A stretch of DNA of 64,000 nucleotides, from positions 7,812,001 to 7,876,000 of the forward strand of contig OZ234498.1 in the NCBI GenBank assembly GCA_965153455.1. The letters are read 5' to 3'. Below, piece by piece: positions 28,401 through 38,800 of the stretch (positions within the stretch are counted from its first letter, which is position 1; each line of letters begins with the position of its first letter). The stretch comes from Sphagnum compactum (lineage: Eukaryota > Bryophyta > Sphagnopsida > Sphagnales). The notes under the pieces are model-generated. The model saw nothing but the letters and a program-made list of their open reading frames with translations, did no database searches and was not told the origin of the DNA. A program made the position numbers and the translations under genes.

Positions 28401-30837
28401 TTGCTTTGTTGCTAAGAATATTACATTTCTGGGCCATGTGGTAAGCAAGAAGGGCACCAGACCAGATCCTGGGAAAATCGAAGCAGTTCTGCATTTCCCA
28501 ACACCAAAGACAGTCACAAGCGTCAGGTCATTCTTAGGTCTGACAGGTTACTATCGAAAATACATTCGAGGCTATTCGAGATTGGCAGGTCCTTTGTTTG
28601 AGTTGACAAGGAAGGAAGTTGCATTTGTGTGGGACGTGGGCTGTGAATAGGCATTCCAGGCGTTAAAGGCAGTGCTGGTGGTCGCGCCTGTGCTCACACG
28701 ACCAGATTTCAAAAGAAGATTCTGGCTGGACGTAGACTGGTCGCCCAAAGGTGTTGGAGCCATACTGTCACAGAAAGAAGGGAGGTTTGAGAAAGTAGTG
28801 GCGTATGCCAGCAAGAGCCTGACAGAAGCACAGAGAAAGTTTCATCCTATGGAAGGGGAATGCTACGCTTTGGTTTGGGGTGTCATGCATTTTAGGCAGT
28901 ACTTGCACAGGAATCATTTTATCCTACGCACAGATCACAAACCACTAGAATGGTTGGCAACCGTATCTGATGCACATGGCAGGAGAGGCAGATGGGTTGG
29001 CATGTTGCAGGATTTTAGCTTCAAGATAGTACACCGACCAGGACTCAGGCATACAAATGTCGATGCTTTGAGTAGGAATCCAGTTGGATCAGCTACAGCG
29101 GATGATGACTTCAGTGAGGAGATCCAAGATATGGGAGGAGTTTCAATTGACACACCGCAAGGAGAGGGAGAGCTTCTCTTTGTTCAGACTGGCAAAAAGA
29201 CAGAATGGCTCGGTATCAGGAAAAAGGATAGGGAGTTGGTACAACATCGTGCTTATTGTTTTGGGATTAACCACTGCAGGTATGGCGGCAGTCATCAGCT
29301 GTATGTGGTGGACGTTGTATCAGGAGAGGAGCAGCCCAAGGAGGTTGTTTCAGGTGAAGCAGAAGCTGCAAATGGGAGTGAGCTTGTGCAGGACGATCGT
29401 GAAAGAATGGTGCTGAAGAGAAGGAGACCACAGTACTTTGACAAGCGGCAGCAATTGGACTTGGTATTGGAGGCTCAGGAGCTAGCTGAATTTAGGGACC
29501 ATGAGTTGAATCTTACCGAATCTAATGATGAGGAAGACCAGGAAATGGATGCAAGGTGCATCGACATCTGGAGAGATGCAGTTTGTTTAGAACTATTGAA
29601 AGAAGGTATACTGCCAAATACAATCGACCTTGAGGAGAGCAAGAGGGCCAGAAAGAGGGCGAGCAACTATTGTTGGAAGGAGCAGAGGCTCTACTTCAAG
29701 GGGCTGCTTGTGCCCAAGCCGGAGGAGAGGATCTCACTTGTGATTCAAATGCATGAAGATCTGGGGCATTTTGGGGAATAGAGGACGTTGGCTGAGATCC
29801 GCCGAAGATACTTCTGGCATAATCGGACTGAAGATGTTAAGACGGTAGTAAGAAGGTGCCAGCAATGCCAAGTGGTGAAGAACGCGGGTAATGTCCGCTC
29901 TGAGGATGAGCATTTGAAGAGCATTCCCATCTGTGATTTATTCCATAGAGTTGCATTGGACACTGCGGGTCCTTTGCCTGAAACGAAGTCAAGAAACAGG
30001 TACATTCTGGTGGCCATCGACCACTATTCTAAGTGGTGCGAGGCGAAAGCGGTGGCTGATCATGGTGCCAAGACTGCGTCCAGATTCTTGGAAGACGACA
30101 TCATCTGCAGATATGGAGTACCCAAATTCGTGCTCACCAACAATGGTGGAGAATGGGCTGCAGAATTCGAGGTGATGTGCAAGGACTACGGAATCCAGCA
30201 TCAGCGCACTGCACCTCAGTGGCCTCAATGCAATGGGATGGCGGAGCGCATGATCAAGACCATCAAGCATGGCATCACTGTTCTTGCTGCAACACCAGTC
30301 AATGTGGATTGTTGGGACGAGCATCTGGCTAAGATTTTGTTTGGGTATCGATGTGGGATCCAGGCTAGCACTAGGTTTTCACCTTTCATGATTCTGACAG
30401 GTCGCACACCACGTCTGAGGGCAGACAACTACCTGCACGCTCTGACTGCTGAGACTGATGATGGGGTGGATGTGGAAGTTGCTGCAGCACAATTTATGCA
30501 GAAAGTGGAGCTCATTGCAAGCATCCATGAAAACGCATTGCTCAATGTGGAGCAAGCACAAAAGCAACAAAGGAAGGCTTATGCCACCCGGAAAGGTAAA
30601 CATCTGTTCGAGGGTCTGATTGCAGGGGCGACGATGGTGAAGATGAAGAAACCCGGAAAGAGAAGAGCTTTAACCGCAAGCTGGGAGGGTCCATACCAGT
30701 TCATCGGGCATGCTGATCAGAAGGGAAACCTTGACTTCGAGGAGGGCAGTCGAGTGTGCATTATCCAGGATGCTGATGGACACTAGTGGGAAAGGTCTCG
30801 TCGAGATCTTCAGATCTATCACGCTCCACCTGACTGA
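25459..30837 (+). pseudogene. gag-pol polyprotein of Ty3/gypsy, in-frame stops
   Basis: One frame runs from ATG 25459 to the likely terminal TGA at 30835 with no frameshift but with internal stops at 25681 (TAG), 27148 (TAG), 27475 (TGA), 27721 (TAG), 28648 (TAG), 29779 (TAG) and 30784 (TAG). The order is: gag capsid-like region; three zinc knuckles (about 26107-26275, CX2CX4HX4C with the middle one CX2CX3HX4C); protease DTGAS (about 26770); reverse transcriptase with FVDD (28288-28299); RNase H (from about 28650, with LDVDWSPKG and the TDHKPLEW motif); integrase with an H/C zinc region and catalytic core. In the integrase the second catalytic Asp codon is Asn (AAC, 30139-30141), 35 codons before the catalytic Glu (GAG, 30244). 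The stops and this change fit decay by cytosine deamination. Confidence 0.92.
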
Positions 30838-30861
30838 GTGAAGCTGAGGGACCCAACTTTT

Positions 30862-30875
30862 AAAGAACGGAGGGG
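30862..30875 (+). other. Polypurine tract of the element
   Basis: AAAGAACGGAGGGG lies seven bases before the 3' LTR and is the best plus-strand primer candidate. The spacing is slightly longer than usual. The intervening bases and LTR start form the perfect 14-bp palindrome GTTACATATGTAAC (30875-30888). Confidence 0.6.
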
Positions 30876-30882
30876 TTACATA

Positions 30883-31837
30883 TGTAACACGAAATCAGGT
30901 CGCCACACCAGTGTGGACACTTCTTGATCTTGGGATCTAAATTTGCTTTATTAGCCGTCTTTTGTTACGGCATCTCCATTACTGCTGCATGGAATTGCAT
31001 GGGGAGGTCTCTTTGGGTGTGTGTGATTTGAAGGACAGGAATAAGGCGGCTGGAAATAATGGAGAGGAGTGGAGCTGCATCAATGAGCGAAAATGGAGGT
31101 ACTAACGGCGGCGGATGAGGCGGTTAGAGGAAAAAGCGGGAAAGGAGGACGGTGAGGGAAGGGTAGAGCTGGTCTGATGGAGAGAGGATAGACAGAAAGC
31201 ATTAGAGTTTTTGGAGGAGTGTGGGTGGCGGATTTTTGTTGTGTTAGTAACCAAAGCACGGGCAGTTACATGATCTGGTGGAGATAGCACCGATCAGGGG
31301 TCGACGCTGTTGAAAGGAAAGTTTGAGATGGCGGTCTGAGCTGTGGAAGTGTGCCATATAGAAAAAATAGCAGAGAAGAAGAGAGAAGGAGATGAAGAGT
31401 TTCATTTTGGTTTTGGTTTAGAGCAGTGCCGAGTGTGGCAGATGAGCTCACAGATGCACAGATGAATAGACTTTAGATGATTGTTTTGGAGAGCACTTGG
31501 CTGAGCTGCTGATCTTTTCCGCTGCGCTCTGCAACTTGGCTGAGTAGTTGTTTGTTTTCTGATGAACACTGGAATGAAGAAACCTGTACTCGTTGTTTAG
31601 TCTATAAATGAAGCTGTGAAGTTCTGGTTTATGTGATCACATCTGTCGATTTCGCGTGACTACCGGTTGTGTCTGTGTGAAGATCAGCGAGTGAGTGTGA
31701 GAACATTTTGAGTCGAAGAGTGAGAGGAAATCGAGCGTATGTGGTTAGATTCAGGATCCCAGCGAACTCAATCCTGAGTAGATCCATCAGGTGCTTTAGG
31801 TTGATTGTAGAGTCCAGCACTCTCTTTTTTGGTTACA
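30883..31837 (+). repeat. 3' LTR of the Ty3/gypsy element
   Basis: It starts TGTAACACGAAATCAGG like the 5' LTR. Similarity with the 5' copy continues to about 31830; GGTTACA then follows, giving TGTAAC...GTTACA inverted ends and a flanking gttc. In the 5' copy the corresponding bases are already the primer-binding site, so the exact 3' boundary (31830 or 31837) is uncertain. Confidence 0.88.
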
Positions 31838-31841
31838 GTTC

Positions 31842-32960
31842 TTTCAAAACGTTGACTTAGCAACAACCATAGTGGTTTGAAAGTTCAATTTTTTGGGAAA
31901 ATTCCAATAACATAAGAACTGGTTTATACGGGGTTCTTTGTAAAAAAATTTGTATGTCATTTCTACATGACCATTTTGGTCATGTGGTTGTCCTTGGACC
32001 ATTCCAAAGACAAGACAATTAAAAAAAAACTACTTCATTTTCAAGCCTAACTATTTCATAACTACTTCCTTTTCATATGAACTTCCATAATAACTATCTT
32101 TCACCTTTTCTAACAACTACTTCCATTTTATAACTACCTCACTCCTTTTTCCTATTCCCAAACATGGATATAAAAAAACAAATTAACATGTGTCTTTTCA
32201 TGTATATTAATTTAATTTAAATTTGACATTGACATAAACATATGAAAACATAAAATAAAATAAAAATTGTTGATCATCAGTGGTAGTGGTTTAAAAGGTT
32301 CAATTTTTTTTTAAATGTAATTGAGTTGAGTTTCCATTAATTATAAAAAGACCAAAGCTAAGTTGGCAAATATATTCTATTGATATGAAAAATAATAATG
32401 ATTAAATGGGTGGAAAATTGTTACCCATTCCAAGGAGGAGGTGGTTAAAAAGGGAAAAAAAAAATGTCCATTCCCAAATCATGTGTGGAAGTGATATTGA
32501 AAGATTGTTAAATGCAATTTATCATGAAATATTAATGTTTACAATAAGTTAATTAAATCCAATTAATTTCATAAACATAACATTGATTAAAATAATTTAA
32601 ACTTGTCAACTTCAATAAAATGTTTTTATGGATATTTCAATGTTTATTTGAATATGTTTTTAAATTTGATTAAAAGGTGTCCACTAAAATATTAGAAAAA
32701 ATTTTAAGTTGAAATTTAATTTTTAATGTTTTTATATTTCATATAATAAGTTAGATTTATTATATTATTAATGGTTTTGAATAAAACCATAATTAAATAA
32801 AAAAATATTAGTAATTTTCTTCAATAATTTAATTTAACACTATAATTATAATGAAATTTTATATTATTTTATTTGTAATTTTTATTTTCAATACAAACCA
32901 AAAGCTACCATTCATCTTAAATTTAATGTTACCACTTTTTAGAGTTATTAATATAGAGAA
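31842..32960. other. AT-rich intergenic DNA, no gene seen
   Basis: Very AT-rich sequence after the retrotransposon. No supportable coding frame, RNA gene or structured repeat was seen before the tandem array at 32961. Confidence 0.5.
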
Positions 32961-33545
32961 ACCCATCCAAATTTGGTTTTCATGGATGGAAATGTTGTGG
33001 TTTCCCCAAGACACTCAAATTCAGCTTCTTGGGTGGATGGAAAAATGTTTCATTCATTCATTCACAAATTTGGGATGAAATGATGGAATGTGGGGTATAT
33101 ATATATACCTACATATATATAGAAAAAAAAACCCATCCAAATTTTTGTTTTCAAGGATGGAAATGTTGTGGTTTCCCAAACACACATTCAAATTGAGCTT
33201 CTCGGGTGGATGGAAAATGTTTTTCATTCATTCATTTACAAATTTGGGATGAAATGATGGAATGTGATATATATACTAAGAAAGAAAGAGAGAGGGGAAC
33301 CAAAAACAAAAAAAAAAACCCATCCAAATTTGGTTTTCATGGATTGGAAATGTTGTAGTTTCCCAAATACACACTCAAATTGAGCTTCTTGGGTGGATGG
33401 AAAAATGTTTTTCATTCATCCACAAATGTGGGATGAAAGGATGGAAGGTCATATATATAGAGAGAAGAAGACAAAACCCCATTCAAATTTGGTTTTCATG
33501 GATGGAAAATGTTGTGTTTCTTCAATACACTCAAATTGAGCTTCT
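32961..33545 (+). repeat. Four-copy tandem array, period about 160-190 bp
   Basis: Units begin with acccatccaaattt near 32961, 33130, 33318 and 33475 (the last reading ccccattcaaattt). Each contains gttttcatggatgg, a gtttccc...cactcaaatt stretch, agcttcttgggtggatgg, cattcattcacaaat and a short (at)n or (ga)n tail; the fourth copy is truncated. The array lies about 0.7 kb upstream of the XRCC4-like/DUF3444 gene. Confidence 0.85.
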
Positions 33546-34260
33546 TCTCTTCTTCTTGTTCTTTGCTTGCCTTCTTGTTCTTGTTGCCTTGTTGTTGTTG
33601 TTGTTCTTCTTCTTCCTCTTCTTAGGTTGCCTCTTGCTTTCTTCTTCCCTTCTCCGACGATGTTGCAGCAGCCACATTGAAGAAGAATCCCATTTGCGAC
33701 GTCAACAACTCTCCCTGATTTCATATGACTAGCTCCTCTTTTGCTTTCTTGTAGGATTTCTTTCTTTCTTGTTTGTTTGTGATCATCTCGTTTGTTTGTT
33801 TGTTTGTTGTTGTTGTTGTTTTTCCCCTTCTGTTTTGCCGCTGTATACATACCTACAGTCTTGTGCTCTTCTTCTTGTACAGCTTCCTGCCTTCCTTCCT
33901 TCCTATTTTGCCACCATAGGTGTTGTTGTTGTTTTCTTCTTCTGCAGCTTGATGATGATCAAACTTCTTCTAGACGACAACTCTTTTCTGCAGCTCCGGT
34001 TCTTCCTTTCTGAAGTCACTAGTTGGATTCAGAGTTTTTTTTTTTTTTTTTTTTTCGTTTTTTTCTGTTTCACGCTTTCTTGTTTCATTCTTCAAGCTCT
34101 TGTGTGTGCGTGTGTGTGTTATCCTCTGTGTTTGTGGCAGTTAGGGGCAGTCAGAGAGCAAGTGTGTTCGGGAAGGTGGAGAGAGAGAGACACACACACA
34201 CAGAAAGAGAGAGGGAGTTCTTGACAATTGTGATTTGGTTTGGTTTTGGAGACAGGAAGC
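33546..34260 (+). promoter_or_regulatory. Probable leader of the XRCC4-like/DUF3444 gene
   Basis: Pyrimidine- and GTT-rich DNA (33541-33960), a T run at 34037-34055, then short GT and GA/CA runs up to the ATG. No other gene is supportable. The composition resembles a long plant 5' UTR, possibly with a leader intron. Confidence 0.4.
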
Positions 34261-36786
34261 ATGGTGACACAAGGAAATGAGACATGTATAGAGCTTCACG
34301 GGGTGACGCAATCAGGCTTCTCTTCTTCTTCTTCTTCTCCTTCTTCTGCAGACACAAGAAGAAGAAGAAACATGACGATCTGCGTCAAAGGGACATGGTA
34401 CCCCTCGCATTTTCTTCTCCTCATCACCGATGGCATCGATGCATGGAGGATGGATGCGACAGAGAATGTGGTGACATTGCGCTCCAGAAGCTTGCGACTC
34501 GCGGAGACCGAATATGTAGACAAGGCGCACTTGCTCCTGGGCCAGCAGCATTCCAGCTCTGTGTATTCCTTGCATCGCATTAGCTCAGAGACTGTGCAAC
34601 TCATGTGCACGACTCCCACGGACAAGCAGCAGCAGCAGCAGCCATACAATGCTCTAGGGTTTAGCTTAGATCTGGTGCTGAAGATGGTGCCGACTGCGAG
34701 CGTCATCGCCTTTGATATGTTGCAGTTTGTGATGCGCTCTCACACCGAGCTTGTGGAGCAAATGCAAAGCATGATGCGCATGCTGGAACGTACCAAAGCT
34801 GCCAGGGAGAAGGAGAAGCAGGAAGTGGAATCACAGCTTCTACAGCAAAAGACAGCAGCAGTAGGAGGAGGAGGAGGGTGGGACAACAACAATGGTGCTG
34901 TTGCCATGATTGCTGCTGCTTCTTTGTCATCGCCAGCAGCAGCAGCAGCAGCAGCAATGGCGAAGAGGAAACTTGGTGAGCATGAGGATGCTGTGCAAGA
35001 GAAAAGGTCTGCAAGGAAGAAGAAGCCGCTGCCGCCACAATGGAGTTTGCCTAGTAGTACCAGTCCTCCACCACCACCACCACTCTTGCCTGCTCCTCCT
35101 TCAGCCTCAAAGGCTGCTCCACCCTATTCCAATGGCATCAAAGGAATGTCAAACTCTGGGAGTAAAGCAGCAGCAAGAAGACAAGGAGGAGTAGGAGCAG
35201 TGACAATACCAACGACAAAGATCAGCAACAACAGTAAGCAATCCATTTCTGAACCACCCAAGTCTGGGAGTTGGGGAGTACAAGGAAAGTTCTTTGTTGG
35301 AGCTGCTGGTCCTTCTGAGGAGGAGGATGATGATGATGAGCAGACTGCTGAAGAAGAAGAGGAAGAGACTGACAAAGAGAGACAGCAAGAGATGATCATG
35401 GCTGCTGCCAATGTAGAGGCATGCTTGGAGGGATCTCAATTTCCTGAACATCATTATCGGTTGATGATGACTACTACTGCACACCCAGGAAGAAGATCTT
35501 TGGGTGGTGGCGGTGCAACTAAGGGAAACAGGTCAACAATTGTTAAGAGGGCGTCTAGTGGCAGTAAGCTAAAGAAAGGAGGTGCTAGATCATCTTCTGT
35601 GAGGAGAGTAGGGGAGGTCATCCATGCAGAGCAGATAGAAGAGCAAGTTGCAAAAGGCATTGAGATGTTGGCGCCATTTACAAACTCTGGTTCTCCTTGT
35701 GGTCATTGGGATGGAGAAGAAAGGAATCATCAGCAGAGACCCATCAGCAGCAGGAAGAGGGCCACCAAAAGACAATCTGGGTCCGGCAGAAAGAGTGGCA
35801 AACAATCTTCTGAGAAGAAGAAGAATGTCATAGTTGGAAGTTTGCACCACAGTAGCAGCCAAACGCACAACAGTGCACAAGTTGTCTCGCCATGGCCAAA
35901 TGTGTCCTCTCTCCAGGGCATGGATGCTGCACAACAACTTGGAATGCTGCTGGACAATAATCATCTAGGTATTGTTCCTGTGACTCAGGAACAGAGAAAA
36001 TTCAATGTCGTCAGTGCAGATGTTAATGATTTTGATGGTGATCGCACAGAGAAGGTGATGGCCTTGAATCAATTCTGGGCCCTCTATGATGACAAGGATG
36101 GGATGCCTCGATTTTATGGCCGCATTTCAAAGCTAGTTCACTCACCATTTGAGGTCAATGTTGAATGGTTGGAACCTCATCGACCGGTAGTGCGACCCTC
36201 AGGCCTTGTGAAGTCGGCAAACCTTTCTGTATCTTGTGGGGAGTTTAAGCTCGGAATTGAGTGTCCGCAGTCATTGGCTGCTTTCTCCCACAGGGTGGAG
36301 ATGGATGTAGATGCTCCGAAATCTATATTTCGATTATACCCAAAAAAGCACGAGGTCTGGGCACTTTACCGAAATTGGTCCAAGCCCAAGCCTGAGCCGA
36401 ATGATGCTGAGGAAGAAGAAGACAATGTGAAGTTTGAGTATGAGCTAGTGGAAGTACAGAATGACTATTCCAAGGAAAAGGGTGTAAAAGTAATACCACT
36501 GTATAAAGTTCCAGGATTTACAGCCCTTTTCAAGTCAGGAGGACCACAAGTAGTAAGCAGTGTGATCCCTGCTAAAGATGTCTTCTCCCAATTCTCTCAT
36601 CGAATCTTCACATATCAGATGCATGGGAATGAGAAGCCAGGAGTGCCTAAGGGTTCCAGGGAGCTTGATCCTGCAGCTACTCCTCTGGAGTACCTTAAAC
36701 AGTCTACAAATGGGTACAGTGATGGTGTCTATGATTCTCCGGATCCTGAAATAGACGCACTCCAGACAGTCTCTGAGTCTGGTTAG
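34261..36786 (+). CDS. XRCC4-like head domain fused to DUF3444, intronless
   Basis: A single exon of 841 aa; ATG 34261 is the first Met before the conserved region. Residues 8-150 resemble the XRCC4 head: TCIEL, VKGTW (42-46), then F51, D57-G58 and W62, followed by LLGQQ...VYSL (92-104). The spacing W-5-F-6-D-5-W equals that in the XRCC4 gene at 58758-61261. A helical stretch at about 152-200 (VMRSHTELVEQM..., with K/E-rich repeats) would match the XRCC4 stalk. Residues 205-575 are low complexity (Ala, Pro, Ser and acidic runs, basic patches such as KRSARKKK), probably disordered and nuclear. Residues 581-815 form DUF3444: DFDGDRTE, FWALYDDKDGMPRFYGRI, EVWALYRNW, SHRIFTYQM, ELDPAATP. DUF3444 is best known in plant DnaJ proteins; no J domain is seen here. 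The function is unknown. Confidence 0.85.
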   Translation: MVTQGNETCIELHGVTQSGFSSSSSSPSSADTRRRRNMTICVKGTWYPSHFLLLITDGIDAWRMDATENVVTLRSRSLRLAETEYVDKAHLLLGQQHSSSVYSLHRISSETVQLMCTTPTDKQQQQQPYNALGFSLDLVLKMVPTASVIAFDMLQFVMRSHTELVEQMQSMMRMLERTKAAREKEKQEVESQLLQQKTAAVGGGGGWDNNNGAVAMIAAASLSSPAAAAAAAMAKRKLGEHEDAVQEKRSARKKKPLPPQWSLPSSTSPPPPPPLLPAPPSASKAAPPYSNGIKGMSNSGSKAAARRQGGVGAVTIPTTKISNNSKQSISEPPKSGSWGVQGKFFVGAAGPSEEEDDDDEQTAEEEEEETDKERQQEMIMAAANVEACLEGSQFPEHHYRLMMTTTAHPGRRSLGGGGATKGNRSTIVKRASSGSKLKKGGARSSSVRRVGEVIHAEQIEEQVAKGIEMLAPFTNSGSPCGHWDGEERNHQQRPISSRKRATKRQSGSGRKSGKQSSEKKKNVIVGSLHHSSSQTHNSAQVVSPWPNVSSLQGMDAAQQLGMLLDNNHLGIVPVTQEQRKFNVVSADVNDFDGDRTEKVMALNQFWALYDDKDGMPRFYGRISKLVHSPFEVNVEWLEPHRPVVRPSGLVKSANLSVSCGEFKLGIECPQSLAAFSHRVEMDVDAPKSIFRLYPKKHEVWALYRNWSKPKPEPNDAEEEEDNVKFEYELVEVQNDYSKEKGVKVIPLYKVPGFTALFKSGGPQVVSSVIPAKDVFSQFSHRIFTYQMHGNEKPGVPKGSRELDPAATPLEYLKQSTNGYSDGVYDSPDPEIDALQTVSESG

Positions 36787-37919
36787 GTGGCAAGCAGCTT
36801 TTAGCTCAGAAGGTGTTTGTTTCTCTGGAGCCTCGATGGTGGTTTCCAAAGGACAGTAACATGCTGCTGGCTTCTTAAGATGTCAACATTCAATTCATTG
36901 AAGAGAGAGAGAGTTCAATCTGCTGATGGTTTTTGGGCTGGAGATGAGTATTGAGGCCTTGTATGTATGTTTGATACAGCATTTTTGCAGAGGAAAGGTA
37001 GGTTGAGGATAATTGGTAAACAGTAGTTGCAAAAGGGTGGCCCATCCTTTGAAATCAGGAGTGCACTGAAAGTCTGAGTGTGGACTTTGGTGAGAAACCT
37101 GTCTGTGGTATATTACACTGGCTTGTTGGGGAGACCCATTGACGTGAACTACAAGACTTTTCACATAGCAGGTGTGTTAATTCCTCCTGCTAAATTGATG
37201 TCGCATGAAGTTTTGAGGCATTCTCTTCTGAACATTTCTGTGCAGATAAAATTGGGCTTGCTGTTCTTTCTGTGATCGTTTTCTTACCTTCTTTTATGTT
37301 GATGAATCCTTTCTGGAGTCTGTTTGGTTACTCTGACAGTAAATCTGTACAGGAGACCTTTTTTGTCCACAGCCTGATGGGTTTCGTAGCATGTTTGAAG
37401 CACTTCTGTGTGCAATTAGTTCCTGCTCCAATTTCACGGAGAAACCATTGAGCCGAGTTCTATTTTGCAGCCTTATTTTGGGTAGATTGGGACGCACCCC
37501 CCCCCGCCATTGGCTGCATATGACTCTCTGATCTGTATTGGCAATTTTGGAGAGCATTGTATGATGGCATGCACAACATTTCACAAGTCCCAACTTAGTT
37601 TCACGATATGAAGGCATATGCCTGAAATTCTTCATTCAAAAAAACCATTAGGTATATACTGCTGCCAGCCCATCATGGATCACTTGCTGCTCTCAAAGAC
37701 CTAAACCCATTTAAACCAAACAAGGGGGTGGTGTGTCTGTCACACTGTGGCCTTTAGGGTTAGTCATATTGGGGGTGGGTCTGGTACACAGTGTTGTTGG
37801 ACAGTTGAGGAGGAGGAACAGAGACAACAGACAACAGAACCCACCCCGCGGTGGTTATCAGGGCGGGTCTTAGTAAATTCATACCCATGGTTCTTATAAA
37901 AAAACTCAAAAGATCTGGT
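36787..37919. other. 3' UTR and intergenic DNA, no gene seen
   Basis: Follows the DUF3444 stop. No supportable gene. A C run occurs at about 37497-37504. The first few hundred bases probably belong to the 3' UTR. Confidence 0.4.
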
Positions 37920-38003
37920 TCCTAAACCCAAAACCCTAACCCCTCCCCCTTACCCCTTTTCAGCGGGTATGAAATGGGTTTAGGGTTTGGGTTTAGGGTT
38001 CGT
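37920..38003. repeat. Inverted telomere-like repeats (CCCTAAA then TTTAGGG)
   Basis: A C-rich arm (cctaaacccaaaaccctaac, from about 37921) is followed after about 30 bases by a G-rich arm (gggtttagggtttgggttta, from about 37976). They are degenerate plant telomere or telo-box motifs in opposite orientation, able to pair with each other. Confidence 0.7.
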
Positions 38004-38690
38004 ACCCAATATATATACCAGGACGGACCAGTCTTCTAGTATGTGTTGAAAAGGCAGTAATACCCAGAGCAACAACAACAACACTACTGGTTTGCACTCT
38101 GTCTGTGTTTCCGAGCTTTTAGGGTTTTGCTCAGGCACCACCACAATCTCCAATAGTAACAAAAAAGTTGAAGTACCAAAGAAAGAGCCCAAGAGAAGAG
38201 AGAGAGAGTGGGCCACCCAAATGAGATTCTTCTTCTTCTTCTTCGAATGTAAAACTGCCTCAAATTCCATGTCCTTGATTTCCGCAACTTTCCCTTGTAC
38301 AGTCATGGAGTGGGGTTGGAGTACCATTGGAAGGAGTGAAAAAAAAGGCTATTATATTGGGTGGTTGTTGGTGGGAAACAAAATTTTAAATAAATAAATA
38401 AATAAATACACAAATAAATAAATTTGTGTAGTATTCTATCTATCAACATGTCCTATTTATGGATCTATCCAATATTTTAAATAATTCAATAAAGGAAAAA
38501 AAGGAAAAAAACCTGGTAAGAGAGAGAAGAAAAGAAGGCAAAAAAAACAAAAAAAAAGGAAAGGAAAGGATTGAAGTCCAAACAAAAGATGACACCCAAA
38601 AGCGCAAACCGCACAAATAGGGGCAATTTTTACATTGCAAAAGAAAAAATCATCCATTTGCAAGGTGCCCAACTTTTGTAGCTGTTGCTG
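38004..38690. other. Intergenic DNA with simple repeats, no gene seen
   Basis: Contains CTT-triplet and (aaat)n tracts (about 38226-38246, 38388-38422) and purine-rich DNA. No coding support. Confidence 0.4.
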
Positions 38691-38800
38691 CTTCTTCTTC
38701 TTTTCATCCATGAATTGTATATAGGACAAAGGAAACAACAGACTACTTCTTCTTCTTTTCATCCATGAATTGTACATAGGACAAAGGAAACAACAGACTA
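38691..38800. repeat. 55-bp tandem duplication
   Basis: The unit from 38691 (cttcttcttcttttcatcca...) is repeated from 38746 with one visible mismatch (gtatatagg versus gtacatagg). The copies are adjacent, which suggests a recent slippage or unequal-exchange event. Confidence 0.9.

Larger units (their letters stand above)
23625..31841 (+). mobile_element. Ty3/gypsy LTR retrotransposon, nearly intact but decayed
   Basis: The element has two LTRs, a primer-binding site complementary to initiator tRNA-Met, a pre-gag ORF, gag with three zinc knuckles, and pol in the order protease, reverse transcriptase, RNase H, integrase, which defines Ty3/gypsy. A purine-rich tract precedes the 3' LTR. The flanks share gttc (23625-23628 and 31838-31841), a candidate 4-bp target duplication; gypsy elements more often make 5 bp. 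The coding frame carries several stop codons, so this copy is probably non-autonomous. No chromodomain is visible after the integrase. Confidence 0.93.

Noticed and set aside
24891-31837. Chromodomain-bearing gypsy subclass
   Set aside because: After the integrase the frame ends with a short DLQIYHAPP-type tail; no chromodomain residues are seen.
34296-35484. Minus- and alternate-frame open frames under the DUF3444 gene
   Set aside because: Shadows of a low-complexity coding region; they lack conserved blocks.
34261-36786. Classic DnaJ-DUF3444 protein
   Set aside because: No HPD motif or J-domain helices in the N-terminus; the head instead matches XRCC4 spacing.
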